This document shows positions 21,481 to 34,308 of a stretch of DNA of 64,000 nt, piece after piece. A model generated the notes under the pieces. It did no database searches, was not told the origin of the DNA, and saw only the letters and a program-made list of their open reading frames with translations. Positions within the stretch are counted from its first letter, which is position 1. Every line of letters starts with the position of its first letter. This DNA is from Rehmannia glutinosa (taxonomy: Eukaryota; Streptophyta; Magnoliopsida; Lamiales; Orobanchaceae): positions 236,776 through 300,775 of the forward strand of contig JABTTQ020001790.1 in NCBI GenBank assembly GCA_016081115.2, written 5' to 3'. The position numbers and the translations under genes were made by a program.

Positions 21481-22576
21481 ATCATTTACTTAAATTAGAT
21501 GTTATAACTCAATTATTATCACTTCAAAATAAAATAAAATTAATTTTACCCATTTTTATTTAAATAGAAATTTCCCCCAAATCCCTAACACTATACTTCT
21601 TCAGAGACTTGGACACTTAGAAAACAATCCTCATCAGGTACCCTCAAACCCACCAAATCCCATCGATCGATCCCTCATCTTCATATCTATCCACAACGCA
21701 AATGAGAGTCCACCCGTACGCCCCAATTCTCCTACCACCTGATTCAATACCGACCGTTGTCGTCCAACACCAGCCAAAATTATACCGATGACGATGAAGC
21801 AGCCTCTGTTGATCCTATAATCATCAGAAACTCGGCGAGGGTAAGTTGAACGAACCATGACTTTCTTTTCCTTTTCCCTTTTTTGGGATTTTCTTTATAT
21901 ATGTAGATTTCAGGTCAATTTTTATTTATGTGTGGTATTGGTTTTGGGCAATCGAGTTTGATTATGTGATCTGAGATCTTAACCTCAGATGTCATCGTTC
22001 TTTATGCATATTTCATTACACTTGATGGGTGATTCATGTTTTACTTGAATTGATAGGGTTTCTTGGGTTAAATTGATGAAGATTCCACCAAGACTGTAAC
22101 ATTGATTATTCCCTACAAAAATGAAAAACTTGTGCCTTCCACCCATTTGAAAAACGAAATTTGGGGCAAGATTTTTTTTTAAAGGGGCTCAATCACCCCT
22201 GTCAAGTTGGAAAAATATTTCTTGCGGAAGCCTATTACAAAAGCTCATGTCCTCATTAGCAGGCTTCCCATAGCATTATGTGGTCATTAGAATTGGTCAG
22301 AGGATCTTTTATTAGATACTTCGGCCATGAAATAGATATAGTCATTAGAACCAGTTGGCTAACTCTGTTGTTTATCATTTGGGAGCAAAATATTTATAAG
22401 TCCTGTTTTTCTCTTCTTAAAGTTTCCTTTATCATTGGTAAGACTAGTTAGTTAGACTTATTTGGTCCAAATTATCCAAAACAAGATTTCTTTTATCACT
22501 TAAAGATATTACAGGAGGAGCATGGAAAGTGAAAACTTTAAGAGCTACACTAATATGAAAAACTGATATGTAGCAG

Positions 22577-24145
22577 TGTAGGTCCCAAGGGGTGTGAGTG
22601 TAAGGTTTAGAAGGGGGGGTTGAATAAACCTTACCAACTTTTCCAATTAGTCCTTTCAAATTTTTGAGTTAATGTTTCACACAATTTTGTGTCCTTGATG
22701 GACAACTAAGTTAGTTAATTAGCGAGTTAGTCACTCACGGACTGATCAACTGTTGATATAATAACTCATTTGTTTTGTCTAAAGACTTAACTTCGTTGTG
22801 AGTTGTTTTTCGGGAAGCCTTAACACCCTTGAATTTGGTTAAGTTTGTTTTAATTCTCAGTTTTAACACTCAGTTGATTATCAATTGGATAGCATTTATC
22901 GTGAGATATAAAAATAAGATGCGAGAAATTAAAGTCTTTGAAATGTAAATGACACAATAAGTTTTTATAGAGGTTCAAGATGGGGTAATTTTTCTACTCC
23001 TCTCTTCTCCAACTCCTGGAGGAATCCACTAAGTATTGATCAATATACGAGTGGTTAACGAGTCCAGATACAAGTCTTGATCACACACGGTGACTTGATC
23101 CTTTGGGACTCGATCGGAGATGCCTTGGTCACCGGTGGCTTCTCGTGCGACTCGGCTTCTTCACAGGGCAGTTTGCCTTTGCTACTACTGACCCACTTGC
23201 TTAAGTTCCTTGGATTTGATCACGAAGCCCTCCAACTAGCTTAAGCTTGGTTCGACCTTGAACCTTTCTACAATCCCTCGTGGAATGTAGACCCCTTGAT
23301 TCTTCAAATGTTTCCTCTTCAACTGATTGAAGTTGTCTTTCCTTCACAGGTGAGTGTTGGATTGATTTCCTTCGTAATGTAGGCTTGAGGATTAATCTGA
23401 ATGACTTGAGAATATTTTTGGTTACAGTTCAAATGTTAGCTTGAATGTTCGTGGTTCAGGTCGGTAACCTACTCTCAGAGTGATTCCTCAGCCTTTTATA
23501 GTGATCTTTTAAAAATTTGCCCGTTGAAGAGATAGGTTTATTTTTAAAAGTCACTTGTGGTCGTTGGCTTGTCTTGTTGCAGTCCTTGGAAGTGCCATTT
23601 CCTCGTATGAATGATTCTTCAGCTTTTCAGTGTTCTGACACAGGTGCAGTGCTTCCCATTGGTTTATTTCTTTTGCACGCTTCTGGAACTGAGCACTTCA
23701 AGAAAGACAGTATGAGAGTATTACTTGTTTAAGTAATTCTCTTGATTTCTGTGCAACGGATCTCTTTCAGTTATCTCGACTTGACTACATTTCCTTGACT
23801 TTCCCAGGCGACTTCGAGTCAGCTTCCAATCATTGGATGATCCTTCTGTCACTTCAACTTGAGACTTGGCTATATTGAGTTGACTTGGCGATACTTTACT
23901 CATTGCATCTGTTTGCACCTTGATCGAGTTCCTATCTTCTCTTCTTTGCCATACTCATTTTGCCTCACAGCAGAGTCTTCCTTCTAGTCTCCAGTTGTCT
24001 TCTTGCATGTTCAGGTATAGCTGACTTAACTCAGCTCGACCAGCCCTATTTATTACAATGCAATTTACAACAAAAATGGGGTGCCAACTTTCTATTCTAA
24101 GTTTTATATGGCATTCATCAAAATCTACAAAATAATTTCCCAACA
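22577..24145 (-). repeat. 3' LTR of Sirevirus copy 2
   Basis: TGTAGGTCCC to CCCAACA on +, 1,569 bp, next to the polypurine tract. It differs from its partner mostly at CAG/CTG words (for example 23628-23652 against 32188-32228). Confidence 0.9.
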
Positions 24146-24176
24146 ATTTCCCCCTTTTTGATGATGCCAAAACTTA
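24098..24176 (-). other. Inverted repeat spanning the PPT/U3 junction, copy 2
   Basis: Left arm 24098-24123 (TAAGTTTT, ATAT bulge, GGCAT, bulged T, CATCAAA) pairs with right arm 24157-24176 (TTTGATGATGCCAAAACTTA), 20 pairs. The loop contains the polypurine tract (24146-24159) and the U3 start. Confidence 0.7.
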
Positions 24177-24299
24177 AAACATACATCAATAATTAAACAG
24201 CAAAGATACATACAGGCAAATGTAGAATCACAGAATGTATGATTAGAATCGATCCTTTTTATTGATCATAATATTCTTGTTCTTTACATAGCTGTTTAC

Positions 24300-27200
24300 A
24301 AAGTGTATCAAAGATAAAAATGTATTTACACAGTAAAATACACGAAGGGGTGGACAACAACACTTCATCTCCTTCGCTGCCTCCTTCTTTCATCTTCTTC
24401 AGCTCTGTCATCTTCTGATCTTCTTCTCTTTTTCTCATCTTCAGCCGCCTTCTTCTTTTCATACGCCCTTCCTCGGGCATGACTTCATCTCTTCTCGGTC
24501 TTTCTTGTCTTTCCGCCATAGCTGAGTTTGTCTTTTATTTTCCTCTTCAATTCTCTTCACATACTCAGCATTGTTCTTAGCCACTTGCAGGTTGGCTACT
24601 TTGTCAAATCCAGCCCAATAGATCCCTCCTTTCTTGCCTGGATCTATATACTCAATATTTTTAGGCAGAGGTCTAGGTCTGAAACCTCTTCCTCCACCTC
24701 TGTTTCTTCCTTTTCCTCTCGGGCGTGTCTTTGTCTTGGGGTCTTCTTTTTCCCAGCCGAGTGACTAGCAGAGTGACCAGCAGAGTGACTGCCAGTAGTC
24801 TGCTGCCTATCAGCTTCTTCACATAGTGTGAGACCCTTTTCCCAGTACAAATCTCAGGCTTGAGCCATAGACATATTTGCGAAGTATCTTTCAGATGCGA
24901 GCGTTTTGAATTCATCAACTGATCTTGGTTCGGTTCCAGCATCTGAAATGGCATAGGTGTCTCTGTCTGCTGGAATGCCTCCATGTTATTTCAGAATATC
25001 CATAACTCGGGCATCCATCCTTCCTTCCACTTCCTTCATCACTGCTTCAATTGTCTTTCTCTTTTCAGCCATAGGTACAACAGAGTGTTGGAGTGGCGAG
25101 TCATGGGAGTTTCTTTGATAATATCAGTTTTGTGACAAGACCTTGTTGAGGGTTTTAGCGATCATCAAGGTCACATCTTTTGAACCTTTCCCCTCAACAG
25201 ACTTCCATTTCTTTTCTCTTATTACTTCCTCAGCTATCTTTCCCTTCACAGCTGCTTCCTCCTTCTCCGGAGAACCCCGAGCGCTTTTAGGTATTCCTCT
25301 TCCCCCTTTTTGGCATCATCAAAGGAGAGAGGAACCCCTGGAAACAAGCTAGCAAGCAAGAAGTCTAGTCTGCTGATAGTTGAGTTCTGCTTCGAATCTG
25401 CTGCGGAGTAAGCTGCACGGAACTCAGAGCGGGTGGCGTTGGATTCAACTGCTACCAACTTCATCTCAGCCATGAGGAGACTGAATTTTCGATCCATATT
25501 CTCTTCCACACGCAGAGCTCGTTCTTATTATGTTCACGCAGCAGCTTTATCTCTCGTAGTATGAGATTCATGCATTTGTTCAATGTGCTCTTGCAATTTT
25601 GTCTTTGCATCAGCATTCTCAGCCCGCCAGACTAACAACTTGTTGAACAATGTCCTGAAATATCGAGCTTGTTCCACACGCATTGTTTGCTGCTGTTGCC
25701 ACCACTCACGGATCCTGACTATTATGCCTCTCAAATCAGCAGTAAGGTTGGCGTCCCTCGTTATCGGCCTCATGTCCGGTGAGGCCTGGTGCCTTTCCAT
25801 TTTTTTTTATCTCAGCAAATAAGGCTTTGAATACGTCCCTAATCTTTGTCACCTCTGTTTTGGTGACGGCCCCAGCGTCAAAGTCATAGTCACCGAACAA
25901 TGGTGTCACGATGGAATAACAGGATCAGTGCGTGGAAGCGCTCACGATCTTTAGCGATTCTTCGGGGAGGTTAGGTACCTCCGGAGAGAAGGGAAATGAT
26001 TCTATGAAAGGATCATCACGGGCAATGGAATGCGTTCAATGATAAGCGGTGCTCGTGAAGTCCCTTGTGTAGTCGAATCTGCTTGGGAGCTGCGCGCAGA
26101 TGGACTTTGTTTTAGCTTGTGGAGTCGGTGCAGATCCTCCGACCTTGCCGCTGCGGTGGAAGGAGTTTCCCCTCGCCTAGCACACCACCGGTGAGTGACT
26201 TGGAATGGGGTCACTCGTCTCCGGACTCGGCTGTTCCCATTGAGTATTCGGCCGTTGGGGCGGTGGTGAGACACCTTTATTAGAGGTTGGCTCGACCTGG
26301 GGTCCCCACAATCCCGGTTTCATCGCTAGTTCCTTAACACCTTCCTCCGAATGAGCCGGGAGGTGGTGGCGTGACAATGATGGCAATATCTTTGCACCAC
26401 TCCCATAGGGTCTATCTCAGTGTGATTTCGAGGACTCTCCTGGTCCCTCCATCATTCTTTGCTCATGAAGTATTCTCGATTCTTGCATTGCTTCTTTGCA
26501 TTTGCAATTCTTCGTGGCAAAGAAACAAGGTCTAGATCCTCATCACTTTATGATAGGGACGCGAGGTTAGGGTGTGTATGATCGGTGGTGCGGTGAGAGG
26601 GCATATCTTTGGCCTTCTCACGTGCCTCTACGTCCTCGTTGCTCTAGCCCGTTCGTTTTCTTTTCGAATCTGCAGTATATTGATGCAATTATCCTCGTCA
26701 AGGGCTTGCAAAGACTTTGTGTCCACCTCAAGAAAACGAAGAGTTCTTCTTCCTCAACAATGAACTCGGACTTTCAAACCGCACTGGATAGACTCAACTT
26801 CCATTTTCTCCACTCTGCAGACGATTTTGGATGTGCGGATACAATGGAGAGTACATGATTACATCGTCTTCATCATTCTCTTTTTGGCCCTCATTTCCGG
26901 GGATTAGGGGTAGCGGAGACTCACGCTTTCGACACCCTCGGTGGCCTCGTTATAGGTGGAGAAACAACCTCGTCACAGGTGATTTGGTTGTCTCGGCCAT
27001 TCCTTGTTCCTCGTTACATTCGTCTCACTGTTGGTGGGTCCTCGATTTTGCCTCTGTTGATCGGCCTCGATAGACTTGGCCGTTTCATCGATCACTACGG
27101 AGACTCTACTTCTCCGGAGTCTCGGGTATCTTCTCCCGGTGAGTGGCAGACTTATTTGTCTTCTCAAGCTCGGAGAGCTTGGAAAGTCTTCTTATTCTCT

Positions 27201-28288
27201 TTGTTTTTACGAGAGGGATCTCGGCTCCACTTCCTCCGGTTCATTGAAGGTGAATGCCTTCGCAGATGTCTTAGAGGCATTTGCCTTCCTTGTTGTGGCG
27301 ATCCTCTTCTTCTTGATTCGGAGAAGGGATTAATGGTTCCTTCTCCATTGCGGCTGCTGAGGCGGGAGACACGGTTGCGGGGCGGGTGACTCTTTGCGAG
27401 GGCGGGAGCGATTTCTTTTTCTTCTTTGCAGGGCGTGATCTTTTTATCTTGTTGCAGGGCAACCTTCTTCTTTGGAGGAGAGGAGAGGCAATTTGTATCT
27501 TCAAGGTCGGTGATTCCCCTCACTCCTATCGCCCTCTTGGCGTATGCTCTCTTCGTGCGCTGGAGAAGTTTGATCGAAACATCCTCTTGTTCACATGGAA
27601 CGCCTTTCCATGTGGAAGAGGGACTCTTTGCTTCCATCAAGGAGGCCAATCACCGGGCCGTATCTGGGAACCTCCAAACGTTCCATCCTCCTTGAAGGAT
27701 TTGTTCCCAACATGCAGCCCAGTCTGTGTAGACAAACTCACCCAATTCACCTTCTTTTCTTCCAGGATCGCGGCCATTACGATCGAGTTTAGCTTTAGAC
27801 AATTTGGTCAAAGCTGCCAAATTTGATGTCTATGCATTTGGCAACAATGTCCAAACAATTTGTGGTAGTCTCTTTCAGTGACCTCTTGTTGGTTGTGTAG
27901 ACCACTTTTGCAAAGATAGTCGGACTTAGCTACTTCCTTCCAAGCAAAGTCGGGTCGACCTCGGCCGTGAATCTCCGGCACTCCTTCCGCCTAAGCAACA
28001 AGCGATGTTGACCAAATCTTGGCGGTGATGGTGAACTGTTAAAGTGAACAGAGGACTTGATGCCCTCATCGTAAACTTCAGCGTTCACGAGAACGTGCGA
28101 CCTCTTCCACATAGGTCATCGGAAACACCAACGCTTAAACGGTTTCAGACCAGAGGCGTTTCCAATCTCTCAAGAATCTTCTTCACTAGGGTGTCATCGG
28201 ACCCCTGTTTAACCATACCATCAAAATCCACAGTAGACCCTGTGTGGATTTGCTTTCCTAGCTTGACAAAATCATGAGTGGGTGCCAT
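24300..28288 (-). pseudogene. Sirevirus accessory ORF, copy 2, broken
   Basis: Starts at ATG 28288 with MAPTHDFVKLGKQIHTG, followed by about 30 codons that agree with copy 3 apart from small lesions. Later segments are out of frame with one another: VLVNAEVYDEGIKSS (about 28070), LDIVAKCIDIKFGSFDQ (about 27830), a Lys/Pro-rich linker (27649-27164), a proline-rich PSPETSDPIPSHSPV block (about 26200), the helical segment DVFKALFAEIKK to KTKLQEHIEQMHESH (25840-25534), and MEENMDRKFSLLMAEMKL (25509-25246). A charged C-terminal helix follows (24764-24400). The domain order equals copies 1 and 3. No known enzyme motif. Many frameshifts coincide with CAG/CTG differences. Confidence 0.55.
25302..25327 (-). 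other. Internal polypurine tract, copy 2
   Basis: Minus strand: TTTGATGATGCC then A5G5, single copy, about 1.15 kb upstream of the terminal tract. It encodes SLSFDDAKKGE in the accessory frame. Confidence 0.8.
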
Positions 28289-28640
28289 TTCTTAGTGTTT
28301 TACCAAACGAGACTTAGAAAATGATCTGAGGATTGATAGGGTTTTGGGAGAAAATTTTGCTTTTGCTTTCGAGAGAGAGATGAACAGTTTTTGGTAAACT
28401 GAGAGAGAAACGGACGAAATGGTTTAAGTATGGTTCATGAAAGGACGTGTGGGTGGTTTTTGAAATTTGATCAAAATCAACGGCTTAGATCTTGCACGCC
28501 GATTTACATTTAATTTCTCGCATTTAATGCGGCAGCATTTATATCCAATCATAAGCTTGGTGTGCAGCTTTTGACTGTACACGTCATAATTATGCTGACG
28601 TCATTCATAAAAATATTCCCGCTTAGTAAAAACGACCGCG
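28289..28640 (-). promoter_or_regulatory. Promoter-like region before the accessory ORF, copy 2
   Basis: Minus strand: a palindromic bZIP-type site TGACGTCA (28596-28603), an inverted CCAAT box with ATAAAT (about 28538), an ATCAACGGCTTAGAT word (about 28476-28490), and a CTTAAA word in the TATA position (about 28423-28430). A CT-rich patch (about 28401-28408) and a telo-box AAACCCTA (28337-28344) follow, then the ATG. The layout equals copies 1 and 3. Confidence 0.4.
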
Positions 28641-28819
28641 TTTTTGTCACTTTGCTCATAAATGACTCAGCTTACTCCTTAGCTGATTCAATCCTTCTTC
28701 TCACTCCTCTCCTAGTGACTCAGCTGTCAGCTAACTCGATACAGCTAACTTTCCGATACGGCTGATTCACTTAGCTGAATTTTTCATGTTTCATCTCTTT
28801 TGTTTGAGTCTTCTGAGTG

Positions 28820-30537
28820 TCAACTCAGCTCAATTAACCCTAACTCATGCTTGAGTTCTTCAAATCTTGACTCACATAATGGTTTTGTGAATATGTCAGC
28901 TAATTGCTTATCAGTTGAGATATATTCCAAGGTGATGTCCTTCTTTTCAACATGATCTCTTATGAAGTGATATCTGACATCAATGTGCTTTGTTCTTGAG
29001 TGTAATACGAGATTTTGAGTGATTGCAATTGCACTTGTGTTATCACACATGATTGGAATTTCCTTTTCTTCAACTTCATAATCTCTTTGTTGTCTCATCC
29101 ATAAGACTTGGGCAACTTGTTGCCTATGTATTCTGCCTTCAATTTGTAGAGGTGGCTATTGAATTTTGCTTTTTGCTAAACCAGAAATTAGCCTATTTCC
29201 AAGCATTTGACATGTGCCACGAGGTGCTCTTCTGTCAACTCTACATCCGGCGTAGTCGGAGTATGAATAACCAATTAGCTTGAATCCACCTTCCTTTGGA
29301 TACCATAAGCCAACTTCTTGGCTTCCTTTCAAATATCTCAAGATCCTCTTGGCGCAGATCATGTGGCTTTCTTTTGGAGCAGATTGAAATCTTGCACATA
29401 CACCTACAACAAAGGTGATGTCCGGCCCGCTTCTTTGTGAGATAGATCAATGATCCAATAAGTGCTCAGTATCTTGTTTGATCTACAGGCTTGCCATCGC
29501 ATCCATATCCATTTTGATCGATGTATTCATTGGTATTTTCACGTAAGACTTCTCTTCCATACCAAATTTCTTCATTAAATCTCGGTGTATTTTGTCTAAC
29601 TTATGAAGGTTCCATCCTTCTTGTTGTTTCACTTGGAGTCCAAGGAAGAATGTCACTCTCCCATCATGCTCATTTCGAATTTGCTTTGCATAAGATTTGA
29701 AAATTTATCACCTGACACTTTGTTTGTGGATCCAAAGATGATATCATCCACATATATTTGAACAAGCAAAGATACTCTTCCTTCTTGAATTCTAAAGAGT
29801 GTTCGTCCACTTTGCCTTTTGTGAATCCGTTCCCGATCAAGAATTGTGACAATGTATCATACCATGCTCTAGGTGCCTGTTTCAACCCATATAGAGCTTT
29901 CTTGAGTTTGTATACTTTATCTCCAAGAGTCTTCTGCTCAAATCCTGGAGGTTGTTCAACATACACTTCTTCTTCCAATAAACCATTAAGAAATGCACTC
30001 TTTACATCCATTTGATATACAATAAAGTTCTTGTGAGCTGCATAGGCAAGAAACATCCTTATGGCTTCCAATCTTGCCACAGGAGCAAATGTTTCATCAA
30101 AATCTATCCCTTCTTCTTCCTTTGGCTACCAATCTTGCTTTGTTTCTTACCACAGAACCTTCCTCATTCATCTTGTTTCTGAATACCCATTTAGTGCCAA
30201 TAACATTTTGATGGGTAGGTCTTTGAACCAATTCCCACACTTTATTTCTTTCAAACCGATTGACTCTTCTTGCATGGCTTGAATCCAATATGTGTCATCC
30301 AATGCTTGTGACACATATTTAGGCTCTATTTGTGAGATAAAGCATGTGAACATTGCTTCTTGTTGAGCTGCGGATCTCGTTTGACACCTTCTCTTACATC
30401 TCCAATGACTAGTTCTCGTGGATGGTCTCTCGACCATCTTACATCGAGGTTGGAGTAAGTTAGCTGGATTCGATCGTCTTGCAGTGTGTGTTGTTTTGAT
30501 CGGCTCTCTCATCATCACTTAGCTGCAGATTTTCCAG
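28820..30537 (-). pseudogene. Reverse transcriptase-RNase H, copy 2, frameshifted
   Basis: RNase H end 29098-28820 is intact in frame (IPIMCDNTSAIAI, HIDVRYHFIRDHV, STDKQLADIFTKPLCESRF) and supplies the natural pol stop. RT pieces lie at 30288-30097 (KVWELVQRPTHQNVIGTKW) and 30080-29670 (QMDVKSAFLNG, KKALYGLKQAPRAWYDTL; the catalytic YVDD is shifted, read as YMWMISS in the wrong frame). The linker QQEAMFTCFISQIEPK is at 30518-30168. It fuses directly to gag at about 30538, so integrase is missing. Confidence 0.8.
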
Positions 30538-31026
30538 CGTGAACCGAGCATTCGGTTGATCCAAGGTCTCTCCTACGAGCATTTTAAAATTCTTAAATTT
30601 CTCGACAAAGAACCGATAGTTTATTTTCCTTGATTTGCTCGAGCCTTCACAAATCAATGTTAGCTTGTCCCCGCATTTCTTTAGCCGTTTTGCATGACTT
30701 GACTTTGTTGAACATAGCTTTGTCAAGGTTTTGTAAAGAATGTCCTTGGCCACATTGTCCAAGTTATATCTTTTCCTATCATCATTTGTCCATTCACTCT
30801 TGGTTTTTCAACCACGGGTGGTTCAGGAGCAACATCCTCTTCACCTTCAAACCGGCAGCTCTCTCTCATACAGTGTGTTCACTTTTAAAATTTGCAGAGA
30901 GGCCCATCCTCTATCACTATCCACATCTCATCTTGTAATCTTTGATAGATGAGCCCGCATGCGAATTTTCCAATCATCAAATTCTTCAATTGTGAACATA
31001 GGGATGCGTGTCAAATTTGCTTCCAT
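30538..31026 (-). pseudogene. Gag N-terminal fragment, copy 2
   Basis: Starts at ATG 31026 with a MEANLTRI-like start, continues through NVAKDILYKTL and KLTLICEG, and stops matching gag after NARFT near 30540. There it joins the IN-RT linker. The capsid C-terminus, zinc knuckle and protease are absent. Confidence 0.75.
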
Positions 31027-31143
31027 GATAATAACTTTCTTGAGTAAAGGAGTTTTGAAAGATTGAGTACTAAAACAAGCTTTGAAAAATTTGGAGATCT
31101 AGTTCAAGAACTAACCGGAAGTGCGGAAGGCTCAATGAACCAA

Positions 31144-31160
31144 CCGCTCTGACGATACCA
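31144..31160 (-). promoter_or_regulatory. Primer-binding site with 3-base insertion, copy 2
   Basis: Minus strand reads TGGTATCGTCAGAGCGG, against TGGTATCAGAGCGG in copy 1. The three extra bases sit at a CAG/CTG word. Confidence 0.8.
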
Positions 31161-31162
31161 CT

Positions 31163-32727
31163 TGTAGGTCCTAAGGGGTGTGAGTGTAAGGTTTAGAGGG
31201 GGTTGAATAAACCTTACCAACTTTTCCAATTAGTCCTTTCAAATTTTCGAGTTAATGTTTCATTTTGTGTCCTTGATGGACAACTAAGTTAGTTAATCGT
31301 GAGAGTTAGTCACTCAATGCACTGACAACGAATGAGCTGATGATAGAATAACTCAAATTGTTTTGACTAAAGATTTAACTTGATTGTGAGTTGTTTTATT
31401 GGAAGACTTAACACCCTTGAATTTGGTTAAGTTTGTTTTAATACTCATTTTAACACTCGAGTTGATTATCAATTGGATAGCAGATTTATCGTGAGATATA
31501 AAAATAAGATGCGAGAAATTAAAGTCTTTGAAATGTAAATGACACAATAAGTTTTTATAGAGGTTCAAGATGAGGTAATTCTTCTACTCCTCTCTTCTCC
31601 AACTCCTGGAGGAATCCACTAAGTATTGATCAATATACGAGTGGTTAATACCCAGATACAAGTCTTGATCACACGGTGACTTGATCCTTTGGGACTCGGT
31701 CCGGAGATGCCTTGGTCACACTGGTGGCTTCGTGCGACTCGCCTTCTTCACAGGCATTTGCGCTTGCTACTACTGACCCACTTGCTTAAGTTCCTTGGAT
31801 TTGATCACGAAGCCCTCCAACTAGCTTAAGCTTGGTTCAACCTTGAACCTTTCTACAATCCCTCGTGGAATGTAGACCCTTGATTCTTCAAATGTTTCCT
31901 CTTCAACGATTGAAGTTGTCTTTCCTTCACGGGTGAGTGTTGGATTGATTTCCTTCGTAATGTAGGCTTGAGGATTAATCAATGACTTGAGATTATTTTT
32001 GGTTACGAGTTCAAATGTTAGCTTGAATGTTCGTGGTTGGTCGGTAACCTACTCTCGCAGTGATTCCTCGGCCTTTTATAGTGATCTTTTAAAAATTTGC
32101 CCGTTGAAGAGATAGGCTTATTTTTAAAAGTCACTTGTGGTTGTTGGCTTGTCTTGTTGCGTCCTTGGAAGTGACATTTCCTCGTATGAATGATTCTTGA
32201 CTTTTCGGTGTTCGACACAGTGCGAGTGCTTCCCATTGGTTTATTCCTTTTGCACGCGCTCGAATCGAGCACTTCAAGAAAGACAAGTATGGGAGTATTA
32301 CTTGTTTAAGTAATTCTCTTGATTTACGTGCAACGGATCTCTTTCAGTTATCTCGACTTGACTGCATTTCCTTGACTTCCCCAGGCGACTTCGAGTCAGC
32401 TTACAATCATTGGATGATCCTTCTGTCACTTCAACTTGAAACTCGGCTATCTTGAGTTGACTTGACTGATACTTTACTCAGCTGCATCTCAGTTGCACCT
32501 TCAGTCGAGTTCCTATCTTCTCTTCTTTGCCATACTCACCGCTTTGCCTCAAAGAGAGTCTTCCTTCTAGTCTCCATTGTCTTCTTGCATGTTCAGGTAT
32601 AGCTGACTTAACTCAGCTCGACCAGCCCTATTTATTACAATGCAATTTACAACAAAAATGGGGTGCCAACTTTCTATTATAAGTTTTATATGGCATTCAT
32701 CAAAATCTACAAAATAATTTCCCAACA
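31163..32727 (-). repeat. 5' LTR of Sirevirus copy 2
   Basis: TGTAGGTCCT to CCCAACA on +, 1,565 bp; the partner of 22577-24145. Confidence 0.9.
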
Positions 32728-33485
32728 ACCAGTGTGCAATTTGACTCTTCATTTGATAAGTTCTTGTGGAGAATGAATGGTTACGAGTATATGTGTATTG
32801 TCTTAACACCATCTTGAGATAGCAGGTCACAATTTTTAGCAGATAGGTTGAGCAAGGAATCAATTAATCAAGTAGTTTTGGTGCCTTGAAAGTAATAATT
32901 AACTACAATATCACCTTCAGTTATATACCCTTAACTTGCATAATCGCATGTAACTAATTATTTAAATGTGTTTAGTTATCATTGAATTTTGACTGTGATT
33001 GACCCTTACAAATTGAAGATACCAATTGTATGGATGCCTCAAGTATACACACTGGGATGAACTGTCTCAAGTATGCATCCCTTGAGGTGTAACCTATATA
33101 ACTATAATAACAATGTTGGCCTACCACTTTCTTTCTTTCTTTTTTTTCACCTTTTTTTTTCTAGAATAGTTTTGCCAAATTTCTTAAATTTGTGGAAGTT
33201 AGATGCTCAGCATGGACAATTTTCTGTTAGTTTTCGGTTTAACCTTTCTTTTAGCATAACTACATAGATAGACATGTTTCTTTCATTATAAACTAGCCAT
33301 TTTTTGTTTTCTACACTGAGTCTGTCTTGGTATCATTGGATACCAAGTTTGTAGGTAATAGTCAGCAATTAGAAGTAACTCTCTAATATTCCCTTATTTG
33401 GTCTGTAACACTTGGTTTATTTATTGTTTTCATTTGAAGATAACTCCTAGGCCTAAATTTGAAGATACCAATTGGAGAAGAAATG

Positions 33486-33719
33486 CTTTGGTCCTCTAAG
33501 TATGCTATGCAACAATTTCGGTCTCGTAAAATTTTTATTTTTGTGCAATTTTGCTCCTATAAGTTATAAGTTTGTGCAACTTTGATCCTGAAAAGGTGAA
33601 ATATGACTTACCCATTTGGGATCAAAATTGCACAAAAATAAAACTTATGGGACCAACATTGCAGAAAAATTAAATTTACGGGACCTAAATTGCTACATTG
33701 CATACTTACATGACCAAAC
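33486..33719. mobile_element. Hairpin-forming MITE inside the CACTA element
   Basis: Arms of about 75-80 bp: left from TTTGGTCCTCTAAGTATGC, inverse of the right from TTTGGTCATGTAAGTATGC. Both continue through GCAA(C/T)AATTT and AACTTATAGG-like words (GGTCCCATAAGTT on the right). The body is only about 230 bp, so nearly all of it folds back. I did not find a clear target duplication. The family is unknown to me. Confidence 0.6.
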
Positions 33720-34308
33720 AATTTTCTTTTGAATGTCATTAGATCCTTTGAACTCTTATCAGTTATGGTTGTTTATTTTTTTGGATAATGTTGGCCTAGT
33801 TATGTTTATGAGTTTTCTTGGCGTAGGTTATTCTATTCATATTACGTGGTTTTTAGTTATTTGAAGTGGCCTTTGTTAATGTTTTGCATTGAGGCTTCTC
33901 ACATAGTTTAAATGCTACAGCTTGTATTACACAAACAAATGTCTTTTGATTCCAGCAAGAAGTAAAGCCTTCTATGGGAATTCATCAACTCAATTTGGTA
34001 ATTATCTGAGCAAGATTAAATGTCCATGATAATGATCCAAGTTCATTATCCTATAGCTATCGAGTTGTTATGTCTCAGGTCTCATTGGTGATCCTGAAAT
34101 TTAACTCATTAATTTTGCATGTCAATTATTTGAACTTGTTGCAAAGATCGTGTTCCTAGTTATGGTTTCTCATTTGTCCATTTTTTTCATTCAATTACTA
34201 TGGCTGCAAAATGAATGTAATGCTAACATCAATTTAAATAGTCTACCAACTGAAGATATTTATTACAAATTCTCTTTATTGATTTCTGGAGCTCTCTTTC
34301 TTTCATAG

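Larger units (their letters stand above)
22577..32727 (-). mobile_element. Sirevirus-type Copia retrotransposon, copy 2 (internal deletion)
   Basis: 10,151 bp, inserted in the CACTA element. LTRs 22577-24145 and 31163-32727 (1,569 and 1,565 bp). The flanks AGCAG (22572-22576) and ACCAG (32728-32732) match at four of five bases, an aged target duplication. The coding order matches copy 1, but about 3.3 kb from the middle of gag to the IN-RT linker are gone, so it cannot be autonomous. Confidence 0.88.

Noticed and set aside
27386..27826. + strand frame of 146 codons
   Set aside because: Antisense of the Lys/Pro-rich linker of the accessory ORF; low complexity.
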